Positions 17,411 to 25,715 are shown, numbered from the stretch's first letter. The stretch is 38,668 bases of DNA from Adonisia turfae CCMR0081 (GCF_011009555.1 NZ_QXHD01000004.1:2497008-2535675), one strand, 5' to 3'. Program-made: numbers and translations. Notes: generated by a model not told the origin, from the letters alone.

Positions 17411-17853
17411 CATCGTCAGTTATACCCAATTGTATTTTTAGCTATAGGTAAATGTTTGCAGCCAAAGAAAATTTAGTTGCCATCATTTGAGAGAACGCCT
17501 CAATTCAGAGGTTATGTTGATCAAACAAAACATAAATTTCTGAATCATTCAGATACATTATTTAATGTTTTCTTAAGTTTTCATGAAAAAAAACACTGTA
17601 CAAAAGTGACCATTGATGGTCCAATATCTCTATCTATACAAGACTTTCGACGATTAGTAACAATTCTAATCTTGGCTTGATGTCTTTAAGTTGGTATTGC
17701 TGAGCGTACGTGGATTTTTATTATTGGCAGGCTGTCTTTTTTGTGAGAAAAGGTTCACAATAATAGAGCAATACCCTTTCGGTATTAGACTTTTCTTAAT
17801 AAGATTGGAAGTACTAAAAGATTTTTATCAATACTGACAATAATTAAGCGTCA
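17411..17853. other. Intergenic region without a convincing gene
   Basis: About 440 AT-rich bases. A 67-codon frame from TTG at 17477 to 17680 has no ribosome site, no recognisable motif and unusual composition, so I do not call it. The right end must carry the promoter of the thioredoxin gene. No RNA motif was recognised. Confidence 0.45.
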
Positions 17854-18216
17854 ATGACAATTTCTGAAGACAATTTCGAAAGCGTTGTACTAGCTTCTCC
17901 TGTGCCGGTTCTAGTGCATTTTTGGGCTCCTTGGTGTGGATTGTGTCGTCGAGTGACTCCCATGCTCAATAGGTTTCAGCAAGACTGGTCAGGTCAGGTA
18001 AATGTCTTTAATATTAATGCTGATGAAAATCTCAAGCTGGCAAATCTGTATCGACTGCAGACGTTACCCACGCTGCTATTTCTAGATCAAGGACAGGTGA
18101 TTCAGCGGTTTGATGTGTTGCGCAATCGTGATGAGTTTGTCCGAGCGCTCAACTTATTGATGCGTCGTCATCAGTTAGAGGCTGGGCTGACTAAGGATCG
18201 CAGGACTGGTTGGTAA
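17854..18216 (+). CDS. Thioredoxin-family protein with WCGLC active site
   Basis: 120 residues of thioredoxin fold: VLVHFWAPWCGLCRRVTPML with the redox pair Cys28 and Cys31, and the cis-proline at residue 72 in LQTLPTLLFL. The family consensus is WCGPC; here Pro is replaced by Leu30, which usually changes redox potential and partner choice. Short, with no signal peptide, so cytoplasmic. I recall that cyanobacterial TrxC-type thioredoxins have this same CGLC site, so it is probably that divergent branch and not the main thioredoxin. Known partners for this branch are few. It ends 33 bases from the convergent ribD gene. Confidence 0.88.
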   Translation: MTISEDNFESVVLASPVPVLVHFWAPWCGLCRRVTPMLNRFQQDWSGQVNVFNINADENLKLANLYRLQTLPTLLFLDQGQVIQRFDVLRNRDEFVRALNLLMRRHQLEAGLTKDRRTGW

Positions 18217-18248
18217 TAGCTAGCGGTTTTAAGGTACTTATTTTTTAC

Positions 18249-19352
18249 TTAATCCTTTAGATATCCCTCAATCAGCCAGTCTGGACCTATCTTTTGTAGC
18301 TCTATGTTGTTTAGGGCTAAGGCTTCAGTCATTTCTCTAAAGCCCATATCGCCGATTGGTGTTTGAGCGTTGCGGCCACCAATCAGCTTAGGGGCGATAA
18401 ATGCCCATACTTTTTGAATAACGCCCTGCTGTAGAGCTACTGCACTCAAGGTGCCACCACATTCCCACAAAATTGTGGATAACCCCCGTTCAAATAAGTT
18501 ATTAGCGACTGCTTCGGGTGTTAATGGATTGAGGGAAACGACGTCTACAGATGTTGGCAATATGGACTCTGCCTGTTTCTGGTTGATTTCTGTAAATACT
18601 AATGTCGGGGCAATGTCAGTTTGCCAAAGATGAGCATTGGTGGGTAGCTCTAGGCTGCGACTCATCACTACACGGAGTGGGTTGCGATCGCATACTCCAT
18701 GGCTAGTCAATCGAGGATTATCTTTTCGTACCGTATTGCCACCGACAATGACAGCATCGCACTGACCTCGCAGTTGATGTACATGTCGTCGTGATGCAGG
18801 GCTGGTGACCCAGGCACTATGGCCAGTATCCGTAGCAATTTTGCCATCAAGGGTCATGGCATATTTCAAAATGCTAAAGGGTTGACGGTGACGTATGCGA
18901 TGGATAAAGGCTTCATTGAGGCGTTCACAGGCGACTGTTTCCACATCGGTAATAACTTCAACGCCAGCGGCGCGTAAACGCTCTATGCCGCCGCTGGCCT
19001 TAGGATTGGGGTCCCGCATGCCAATCACTACCGTAGCAATGCCTGCCTGTAACACAGCTTCTGTGCAGGGTGGGGTGCGTCCTGTGTGGTTGCAGGGTTC
19101 TAAATTTACATAGATTGTGGCCCCTCGGGCGGCCTCACCAGCTGCTCGTAGGGCAAAAACCTCTGCATGGGGTTGTCCTACTTGGGGGTGAAACCCTTCT
19201 CCAACAATTTGTCCATCCTTAACAACGATCGCCCCCACCATCGGGTTAGGCGCTGTTCGCCCGGCTCCTTGAGCCGCTAGCTCTAGACAGCGATGCATCA
19301 TTGTGATGTGACTCTCACCTGTCGGTAGTGACGAATCGTTCTGTGAAATCAT
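18249..19352 (-). CDS. ribD: Bifunctional riboflavin biosynthesis deaminase/reductase
   Basis: The ATG at 19352 gives 367 residues, normal for RibD; a TTG two codons upstream is not needed. The N-terminal deaminase domain (about 15-135, longest-frame numbering) has the zinc site HAE (His64, Glu66) and PCNHTGRTPPC (Cys89, Cys98), plus APNPMVGAIVV. The C-terminal reductase domain (about 150-366) begins with ILKYAMTLDGKIAT and contains AVIVGGNTVRKDNPRLT and a late LWECGGTLSAVAL. It carries out the second and third steps of riboflavin synthesis: deamination of the pyrimidine intermediate and NADPH-dependent reduction of its ribosyl side chain. The other rib genes are not in the window. It is divergent from a small Cys-rich protein gene. 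Confidence 0.96.
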   Translation of the reverse strand: MISQNDSSLPTGESHITMMHRCLELAAQGAGRTAPNPMVGAIVVKDGQIVGEGFHPQVGQPHAEVFALRAAGEAARGATIYVNLEPCNHTGRTPPCTEAVLQAGIATVVIGMRDPNPKASGGIERLRAAGVEVITDVETVACERLNEAFIHRIRHRQPFSILKYAMTLDGKIATDTGHSAWVTSPASRRHVHQLRGQCDAVIVGGNTVRKDNPRLTSHGVCDRNPLRVVMSRSLELPTNAHLWQTDIAPTLVFTEINQKQAESILPTSVDVVSLNPLTPEAVANNLFERGLSTILWECGGTLSAVALQQGVIQKVWAFIAPKLIGGRNAQTPIGDMGFREMTEALALNNIELQKIGPDWLIEGYLKD

Positions 19353-19405
19353 GGGCAAATTTATCTAGAATTTTGTATTAGAAGAAGAGTTATTAACATA
19401 ACCCC

Positions 19406-19633
19406 ATGACTACTGAGAACACTAGCGTGAACTGTGCCGTCGATTGCGTTAACGGCTGCATTAAAGGCGATGCTTGTCCCAATGAGGCTTATACTCAACA
19501 GGCGTCGAATTTTATTGAAAACACGTCTCTCGACAAAATGTTAGAAATTGCTGAAGAGGCACTGCGTAAGAAGATTTTGGCACGGGCAACAGAACCGAGA
19601 AAGTGGGTGATGCCGGAGGAGTTGGGAGAATAG
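19406..19633 (+). CDS. Small Cys-rich conserved cyanobacterial protein
   Basis: 75 residues. The N-terminus holds four evenly placed cysteines (CAVDCVNGCIKGDAC: Cys10, 14, 18 and 24), a plausible metal or Fe-S site or redox pairs. After that comes a helical part (SNFIENTSLDKMLEIAEEAL) and a short basic-acidic tail ending with KWVMPEELGE. The helical part and the PEE tail look like a small protein family I have seen annotated only as hypothetical in cyanobacteria. There is no signal peptide. It is transcribed divergently from ribD with only 53 bases between, so the two genes share a promoter region. Function unknown. Confidence 0.75.
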   Translation: MTTENTSVNCAVDCVNGCIKGDACPNEAYTQQASNFIENTSLDKMLEIAEEALRKKILARATEPRKWVMPEELGE

Positions 19634-19704
19634 GGAGTAGGGTAAGGACCTGAAAAATCCGTTTGGTTTAACAGCGTCTTCGTGTACCTCCCGCTGCCCA
19701 TGCC

Positions 19705-20877
19705 CTACTCACCAAAAAAATCCTGAATCCCTGCTACCAATCGATCAATGTCTCCCCTCGAATGGGTCGCCATTACCGTTGCCCTTAGACGACTGGTGGG
19801 GACAGTGGGGGGGCGCACTGCGGAGGCAAAAATTCCTTGTTTTTTTAGGTGTTGACCCAGTTGAAGTACTGTTGCTGCGTCTTTGACTTGGATGCAAACA
19901 ATTGGGGATTCGGAGGGTAAGCGACTAATGTGGGACAGCTGGTCTAGGCGCTGTCTGAGGTAGGTGGCGTTGTGTGCTAGCTGGGTGAGTCTTTCGGGCT
20001 CTTGAGAGAGAATTGCGATCGCAGTCCTGGCGGCGGCGGCATCGGCAGGGGAGAGACCTGTTGTATAAATCCACGTGGCGGCACGGTTGCGTAAAAAGTC
20101 AATCAATTCAGCGGAACCGGTGACGTAGCCGCCTAAGCTGCCCAAGGCTTTGCTAAGGGTGCCGACTTGTACCATGGGTCGATGACGACAGCCGAGAAGT
20201 TCTACGGCACCACCACCGGTTTTACCGAGTACGCCGGTGCCGTGGGCTTCATCCACCATGACCATGGTGTCCCACTGGTCGGCGATGGCTAAAATTTCTG
20301 ACAGTGGGCACAGGTCTCCATCCATACTAAAGACACTGTCGGTGACGATGATGCAGCGACGATATTGGGGACGCATCTGCGTCAAATGATGCTGTAGCTG
20401 TTCTAAATTGTTGTGGTCATATATGGCAATGGTGGCTCCGCTGAGGCGAGCGCCCATTTGTAGGCTGGAGTGATTGTATTGATCCGCCACAATCAGATCG
20501 CGGTGATCCACCAGGGTGGCGAGGGTGCCCAAGTTTGCTAAATAGCCTGAACTAAAGACAATGGCATCATCGGTCCCTTTAAGTTCTGCGATGGCCTGTT
20601 CTAACTCTCGGTGGATGGGGCGCTGACCGCTAAGCAGTCGGGAGCCGGTGCTACCGGTGCCGTAGGTTGCGATCGCATTCGCAGCTGCTTTGGCTAATCT
20701 TGGATCGCCCGCCAGGCCCAGATAATCATTGCTGGCGAAGTTTAAGCAGGTATGTCCATTGACGCTGATGGTAGCACCACTTTTGCCGTCAACAGTTTGA
20801 ACCTGGCGGTACCAATTAGCTCGCTGCAGTGTCTGCAGTGATTTCGTAATCCATCCGTAGGGATTGGTTGCTACCAA
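19705..20877 (-). CDS. bioF: 8-amino-7-oxononanoate synthase
   Basis: 390 residues, normal length for BioF. The PLP enzyme pattern is clear: NFASNDYLGLAGDPRL, TGSTGSRLLSGQRPIHRELE, DEAHGTGVLGKTGGGAVE (Asp209 and His212 pair with the cofactor) and the Schiff-base Lys243 in GTLSKALGSLGGYVTG. It condenses pimeloyl-thioester with alanine, releasing CO2 and giving 8-amino-7-oxononanoate for biotin synthesis, in the cytoplasm. The closely related 2-amino-3-ketobutyrate ligase is a possible alternative, but I favour BioF. The start is a TTG at 20877, 11 bases after the stop of the preceding secreted-protein gene; no better start is visible. No other bio genes are nearby. Confidence 0.9.
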   Translation of the reverse strand: MVATNPYGWITKSLQTLQRANWYRQVQTVDGKSGATISVNGHTCLNFASNDYLGLAGDPRLAKAAANAIATYGTGSTGSRLLSGQRPIHRELEQAIAELKGTDDAIVFSSGYLANLGTLATLVDHRDLIVADQYNHSSLQMGARLSGATIAIYDHNNLEQLQHHLTQMRPQYRRCIIVTDSVFSMDGDLCPLSEILAIADQWDTMVMVDEAHGTGVLGKTGGGAVELLGCRHRPMVQVGTLSKALGSLGGYVTGSAELIDFLRNRAATWIYTTGLSPADAAAARTAIAILSQEPERLTQLAHNATYLRQRLDQLSHISRLPSESPIVCIQVKDAATVLQLGQHLKKQGIFASAVRPPTVPTSRLRATVMATHSRGDIDRLVAGIQDFFGE

Positions 20878-20888
20878 AGTCGTGATTG

Positions 20889-21398
20889 CTAGTCTAAGTT
20901 CGATATCCAGGTATGATACCGCCCAGATACACGCACCCGCCCAGTTTCTGAAAATCTAAGAACGACTGTGCTCGATGCCCCATTAGCATCACTAATTTCT
21001 AGAGAGCCATCGACCCAGCGATCAAAGTAATTGGTGGCACTGTGAACCCGAATGTCGTAAATTCCCGCTTCGAATTGAAATTTTTTGCTGCGGTTCAGGG
21101 TACGAGGGGAAAATAAACGACGATTATCAATGTACACATCGGCCCATTCATCGCCCTGGGCGACAATTTCTACGGTGACTTCTCGCGCTGCGCGGTCATG
21201 GTGATTGTCCTCGTCGCTATGGTCGCGCTCGTCAGTTCTTGACGTGGACGGGTAGTTGATAATTGTCTCACTAATAAGGGTTTCTGCAATAAGAGTTTCT
21301 GCTGTTATGGGAGTGGCTAAATGGTTGATTAAAGAAGGTGTAACTGCACTAACCAGCAGGGCTGCTAGCCCTAATTTGAGCCATTGTTTCTGTGTCAT
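20889..21398 (-). CDS. Secreted protein with PEGA-like domain, paralogue 1
   Basis: 169 residues: an N-terminal signal peptide (KLGLAALLVSAVTPSL, cleavage after about residue 33), a short repetitive stretch (ETLIAETLISETIIN), an acidic/His linker (RDHSDEDNHHDRA) and a C-terminal domain from about residue 75. The domain has VEIVAQGDEWADVYIDNRRL, FSPRTLNRSKKFQFEAGIYD and a final FSETGRVRVSGRYHTWI. The layout (a protein variable-insertion hairpin with a Y-x-D turn and a GxYxIxV ending) resembles PEGA-type domains, a tentative match. It is clearly related to the neighbouring gene at 21670-22149. Probably periplasmic or secreted; function unknown. Confidence 0.7.
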   Translation of the reverse strand: MTQKQWLKLGLAALLVSAVTPSLINHLATPITAETLIAETLISETIINYPSTSRTDERDHSDEDNHHDRAAREVTVEIVAQGDEWADVYIDNRRLFSPRTLNRSKKFQFEAGIYDIRVHSATNYFDRWVDGSLEISDANGASSTVVLRFSETGRVRVSGRYHTWISNLD

Positions 21399-21669
21399 AG
21401 TGACCCTGGTTTAGTTGATAGGTACTCATTGAAATGATCTAAATTTTGCTGTGACGATAGGTGTAATCAAATTCCACCTATCAAATTTCGGAAATATCAC
21501 ACTAGCGCATTTAGATTTTTTCCTGAGACGTATCTCCAGTCCATGCTGGTAGTCTGTCAGGATTTAATTTTGGAGAGAGAGTTTCTCAGCAGAGTAGCTT
21601 TCATGATCGCAATCCCATTCGCTAGTCACGATTCACCCTCTTACGTCGAATTTTGAGCTTGACAAACTA

Positions 21670-22149
21670 TTAGCGACGATGACGCCTTGAGGAGCTGCGC
21701 TCTGTGGAGATTGGAATCCAAGCATAGGGATCGCCGGAAACCCTTACGCCTCTTTCTGAAAAGCTGACGACAATAATGTTGGTATCATCGCGACCCACAT
21801 CTAAATAGCCTTCTGCCCAGATATCAAAATAATCGGCACCGGTAATTTTGATTTCGTAGGCCCCTTCTCTGAAGTTGAAGCGCTTACGGCGATTGGCATT
21901 GCGGGGTGAAAAAATGCGACGACCGTCAACGTACACATTGGCCCATTCGTCGCCCCGAGCAATAAATTCTACGGTTACATCGTCTCTTGCAGGGTATCGC
22001 CGTTCGTAAATAGGATATCGATGGTGCCCGTGGTGGTCGGTGCGAATGATAATCTGATTTGCTTCAGCCAGTGGGGGAACGACAAGCGGGGATGCGATCG
22101 CACAGAGCATCCCTAAAATTCCTAGCCTCAGCCATTTTGGGCGTGTCAT
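21670..22149 (-). CDS. Secreted protein with PEGA-like domain, paralogue 2
   Basis: The start at the ATG at 22149 matches paralogue 1 (MTRPKWLRLGILGML against MTQKQWLKLGLAALL); the frame runs upstream to 22167 but that is not needed. A signal peptide ends near PPLAEA, then a His/Arg/Tyr-rich linker (TDHHGHHRYPIYERRYPARD) and the shared domain: VTVEFIARGDEWANVYVDG, RRIFSPRNANRRKRFNFREG, AYEIKITGADYFDIWAEGYL and FSERGVRVSGDPYAWIP. The C-terminus ends with an Arg/Ser-rich tail. The upstream sequences of the two paralogues share a purine-rich run just before ATGACAC, with AGGG or AGG as the ribosome site. Function unknown. Confidence 0.7.
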   Translation of the reverse strand: MTRPKWLRLGILGMLCAIASPLVVPPLAEANQIIIRTDHHGHHRYPIYERRYPARDDVTVEFIARGDEWANVYVDGRRIFSPRNANRRKRFNFREGAYEIKITGADYFDIWAEGYLDVGRDDTNIIVVSFSERGVRVSGDPYAWIPISTERSSSRRHRR

Positions 22150-22273
22150 AGTGGCCTCAATGTGCATTGCACGTAACGTTACAGGGGCACCTCTATTTCC
22201 ATTTTAGATCTACGGCCAAAACATCCCTTGCCAGTGGTCAGTTTGCCTCAGTGGTTAGGTTTGCTTACATATT

Positions 22274-22312
22274 AAAAACCTTCCAGATGCCTAAAACTAG
22301 GCATCTGGAAGG
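22274..22312 (-). terminator. Intrinsic terminator of the phycobilisome linker gene
   Basis: Read on the - strand: a 14-base stem (arm CCTTCCAGATGCCT, complement AGGCATCTGGAAGG) with a 6-base loop, followed by five T. It starts about 50 bases past the linker stop at 22364, so it should end that transcript before the paralogous secreted-protein gene. Confidence 0.85.
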
Positions 22313-22363
22313 CCATGGCTCAGTCACGACTTAACCGCCGCTACGATTTTTGATTGGGCGCTA

Positions 22364-25318
22364 CTAGATCAGACCAAACATTTTCTGAATCAACAGATTG
22401 CCATCGGTGACCGGCTGAACCTTAGCAGGGTTTTCGTAGGAGAGACGCTTCTCGACCCGAGCTTTGTTGGAGCCTGCCTTGTCACTGGTGGAAACGCTGG
22501 TGAGCATATCGAACATGTTGACGTAGCCTAACAGACGCTTACCCGTCTGGGTTTTATAGCCACGGTAGTAAGGAACTGTATTCTCACCAAAAGCAGTTTG
22601 ATATTCCTCACTGTCGATGTAAGCATCAATGTCAGCATCGTAACCCTGGTTGTCCACGACGGCACTGTGATAAACAGTCTCGTCATAGCTTTCAGGAGCC
22701 CGTCCTAACAGATGCTTAAAGTTCAACTCATGGCAGCGATAACGGGGGGCATTATCAATAAAGCGAGACTTATATAGGTCTGACTTAGCCAATACACGCA
22801 CAAAGCCGCGTACGGTTAAGTCACCGTTGCGCAGTTGGGATTCTGCACTAGCCAACCGCTCGCTCTCCATGATGTGGGCATTGCCCAACACCTGCTTATA
22901 GATAGCGCTAATCGCCAGATTCAAATCTTCATCCGATGCACCGGCGTTGAGTTTGATGGGATCCTGATTCGCCAGAGCGTTGTATTGCCCTTGCCAAATG
23001 GACGTACGTTCAACTGAAGCTAGAGGGCTTGTGGCCTCCAGGTTAAAGGAATAATCAGGGGTTATGACTGGAGCAGCGGGCTGAGTCTTAGGACGAATAT
23101 CGGCTACCGGAACAGTCTGCTCGGAGATATCAGGAATACGGCTGGACTGGTTTTTGAGAATGGACTGATCAACGGCAGCACTACCATACTGGCTCAGTTG
23201 CTTATCGCTGCTGGAGGCACCACGTAATAACTGGAAGGAATGGGTATAGCTGGCCATTCCTTTCCCAGTTTGGGTTTGGTAGCCACGGAAGTAAGGAACG
23301 ATGTTGGCCCCAAAGGTTTCAAAGTACTCGTCGCTATCCAGGTAGGCGTCAATTTCAGCGTAAAATCCTTCCTCAGCCAAGATTTGAATATGACGCGAGA
23401 TCTCTGCACCACTCTCGGGTGCTCGGCCCAGCAAGTGCTTAAAGTTCAGCTCCACTGCTTTTAAGTTAGTGCAACGCTCATAGAATAGGGTGCGATATCT
23501 ATCTGACTTTGCTAAAGCCCGAACAAATTCCAAGACAGTAATGTCACCGTTGCGTAGCTGTGACTCAGCGATGGGGAAGCGCTCGCTTTCCATTAGATGG
23601 GCGTTACCAAACACCTGTCTGTAAGCTGCTTCAATCACTATATCGATTTGAGCAGTACTATCACCCGCTATCAGTTCAACTGGTTGTTGTTCAGCAAATG
23701 AGTCAGTATAGGCTCCGATGATAGAAGACGTCCCCACATCCTGTTTAGAAACAAAGATGGGCGTACCAATGGCCTGGGCTAATTGGAACCCCTTAGGATT
23801 GAAAACGTTTTCTTGCTTGGATTCGAAGGTCTTGGTTAGGGCTGTTTGCAGTTGGGATTTCTGACTCGCTTTTATGGACTCAGAAACCGAGCGATCGCTG
23901 CTGGAAAGACCCTTAATCAGATCAAAGATGCGGTTGTAACCAGCAACATTCTTACCTGTCTGGGTGGCGTAGGCTACATAGTAAGGAACGGTATCTTTAC
24001 CAAAGTTTTCGTCATACTCCGCACTATCAAAGTACGAATCAATTTCAGCTTCGAGACCGCCTTCCGCCAGGATGCCAAGATGCTTAGACACTTCCTTGAA
24101 ATTATCAGGAGCCCGGCCTAGCAAATGCTTGAAGTTCAGCTCGATGGCACGAACATTTGAACAGTTCTCAAAGAATAGAGAACGATAGGCGTCAGACTTA
24201 GCTAAGGCCCGGATGAATTCTTTAACCGTCAAAGCCCCATCCTTGAACTGGGACTCAGCCGTCACCATGCGCTGGCTTTCCATCAGGTGAACGTTACCAA
24301 ACACCTGCTTATAGGCAGCTCGGATAACAATTTCAACATCTTCACCAGAGGCACCGGGGGACAACTTAACTGGCTGGCTAGCCCGAGAGGCTGGGAATGT
24401 GGCCGCCGCCTGCTTAGCGTTGTACTGTTTAACCCATTCATTGGGCGTGATCGGCTCCGATAAAAAGGCAGCTGACTTATAGACAGGAATAAAGTCTGCT
24501 TTGGTGAGTTGCTGCTGAGGCTGCTGGTATTCCTGTTCTGGAATAACAGGTGTGGAGAAGGGGAGTGTTGCTAGGGGCTTAATTTCAGTCGGTGTGCCAC
24601 TTAGCAAACCTGACTGGATTTGAGGTGTGGTGTTGCTCTCAATGGATTTATCGCTGCTAGAGGCTCCCTTGACCAGCTGAGCAGAGTGGGTAAAGCCAGA
24701 TACAGACTTGCCTGTTTGGGTCTTATGACCGCGATAGTAGGGCACTAAATCTGTACCAAACGCCTGGAAGTATTCGTCGCTATCCAGGTAGGAATCAATC
24801 TCGGCCTCAAAGCCATCTTCAGCCAGGGTTTGAATGTGCTCAGAAATCTCTGCGTTATTCTCAGGAGCCCGACCCAGCAAATGCTTGAAGTTTAATTCGA
24901 CCGCTCTGATGTTGGGGCAGTTTTCAAAAAATACGGCGCGGTAGCGATCGGACTTGGCTAGCTGACGCACAAACTCCAGCACGGTGATTTCGCCTCTACG
25001 CAGTTGAGATTCTGAGATCGCAGAGCGCTCACTTTCCATTAAATGAGCATTACCAAATACCTGCTTATAGGCAGCGCGGATAACAACATCTAAATCTGTA
25101 ACGGATGTTGTGCCGATGAGCTCTACAGGTTGACTGTCTGAGAAAGGACTTAAATAGTTTTTTTGAACGTCAAAATCAGCTGTTGGAGGAGTTGCCGCTT
25201 TTGCTGCTTCAGCTGCCTTTTTTTTCTTCAGAGCTACAGCTAAATCAAAACCCTCAGGATTAAATTTCTTTCTGTTAGCCTTTATTGCTGTAGGGCGAAA
25301 CAAAGTGTTGTTAATCAT
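22364..25318 (-). CDS. Giant phycobilisome linker with four linker domains and no phycobilin domain
   Basis: About 984 residues from the ATG at 25318, preceded at about 13 bases by GAGGAAGG; the frame extends to a GTG at 25360 that lacks a spaced ribosome site. Four phycobilisome linker domains follow at about residues 65-210, 315-460, 545-690 and 785-930, each with a core like AAYKQVFGNAHLMESER, then SQLRNGDxTVxEFVRxLAKS, NFKHLLGRAPE, and an ending PYYRGYKTQTGK. The four are separated by 80-90 residue linkers rich in Pro, Gln and Ser. Typical rod or rod-core linkers have one such domain (about 270-290 residues), and ApcE adds a phycobilin-binding domain at its N-terminus that this protein lacks. 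By family it would bridge phycobiliprotein discs in the phycobilisome on the thylakoid surface. It has no cpc or apc neighbours and its own terminator. Confidence 0.9.
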   Translation of the reverse strand: MINNTLFRPTAIKANRKKFNPEGFDLAVALKKKKAAEAAKAATPPTADFDVQKNYLSPFSDSQPVELIGTTSVTDLDVVIRAAYKQVFGNAHLMESERSAISESQLRRGEITVLEFVRQLAKSDRYRAVFFENCPNIRAVELNFKHLLGRAPENNAEISEHIQTLAEDGFEAEIDSYLDSDEYFQAFGTDLVPYYRGHKTQTGKSVSGFTHSAQLVKGASSSDKSIESNTTPQIQSGLLSGTPTEIKPLATLPFSTPVIPEQEYQQPQQQLTKADFIPVYKSAAFLSEPITPNEWVKQYNAKQAAATFPASRASQPVKLSPGASGEDVEIVIRAAYKQVFGNVHLMESQRMVTAESQFKDGALTVKEFIRALAKSDAYRSLFFENCSNVRAIELNFKHLLGRAPDNFKEVSKHLGILAEGGLEAEIDSYFDSAEYDENFGKDTVPYYVAYATQTGKNVAGYNRIFDLIKGLSSSDRSVSESIKASQKSQLQTALTKTFESKQENVFNPKGFQLAQAIGTPIFVSKQDVGTSSIIGAYTDSFAEQQPVELIAGDSTAQIDIVIEAAYRQVFGNAHLMESERFPIAESQLRNGDITVLEFVRALAKSDRYRTLFYERCTNLKAVELNFKHLLGRAPESGAEISRHIQILAEEGFYAEIDAYLDSDEYFETFGANIVPYFRGYQTQTGKGMASYTHSFQLLRGASSSDKQLSQYGSAAVDQSILKNQSSRIPDISEQTVPVADIRPKTQPAAPVITPDYSFNLEATSPLASVERTSIWQGQYNALANQDPIKLNAGASDEDLNLAISAIYKQVLGNAHIMESERLASAESQLRNGDLTVRGFVRVLAKSDLYKSRFIDNAPRYRCHELNFKHLLGRAPESYDETVYHSAVVDNQGYDADIDAYIDSEEYQTAFGENTVPYYRGYKTQTGKRLLGYVNMFDMLTSVSTSDKAGSNKARVEKRLSYENPAKVQPVTDGNLLIQKMFGLI

Positions 25319-25613
25319 GGATTTGGCAATACCTTCCTCTATTTGAAAACTTTGGTACACTCCACCGTTTAGAACGGCAACGCTTTGATCTAGCCAACTT
25401 TGACCGTTTATGAGAGCTATGCATAAATGGCTTCAACTTTCTTAGAGCTTGTGTAGAGCTGGGCTACACCGTAATTAACTGCGAAAACTCGTGCCCGGTC
25501 AACGTTTCAGATAATAGCTACATATCCGAGTCTGCCAGAAAACGGGATCCAGGTGTAAAGAGTTGTAATAACTTGAAAAGCTACATTTAATTTTGGCTGA
25601 TCGTGATGGGGGG

Positions 25614-25657
25614 CTGCTCCCCGCCACCCTACAATCTGCTCCCCGCCACCCTACAAT
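25614..25657 (+). repeat. 22-base tandem direct repeat, two copies
   Basis: Two identical, adjacent 22-base units (25614-25635 and 25636-25657) that begin with CTGCTCCCCGCC and end with ACCCTACAAT. On the - strand the unit reads ATTGTAGGGTGGCGGGGAG, the style of the dispersed intergenic elements often seen in cyanobacteria. Confidence 0.85.
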
Positions 25658-25667
25658 TAAATAGCCA

Positions 25668-25715
25668 AGTTTTTGCATGGCTCAGTTTTTGCATAGCTCA
25701 GTTTTTGCATAGCCC
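25668..25715 (+). repeat. 16-base tandem repeat, three copies
   Basis: Three adjacent units of 16 bases (25668-25683, 25684-25699, 25700-25715) with the pattern AGTTTTTGCATRGCYC; the units differ by one or two bases. They end 36 bases before the ATG of the molybdoenzyme gene. They could be a cluster of binding sites or simple slippage products. Confidence 0.85.

Noticed and set aside
17477..17680. Frame of 67 codons between the two-TM gene and the thioredoxin gene
   Set aside because: TTG start without a ribosome site, no recognisable motif, AT-rich sequence with chance-like composition.
20889..22149. Possible toxin/antitoxin or immunity pair for the two small secreted proteins
   Set aside because: Both carry signal peptides and share the same domain, so paralogy is the simpler explanation.
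25316..25360. GTG at 25360 as the start of the linker gene
   Set aside because: No spaced ribosome site before it; the ATG at 25318 has GAGGAAGG about 13 bases upstream.
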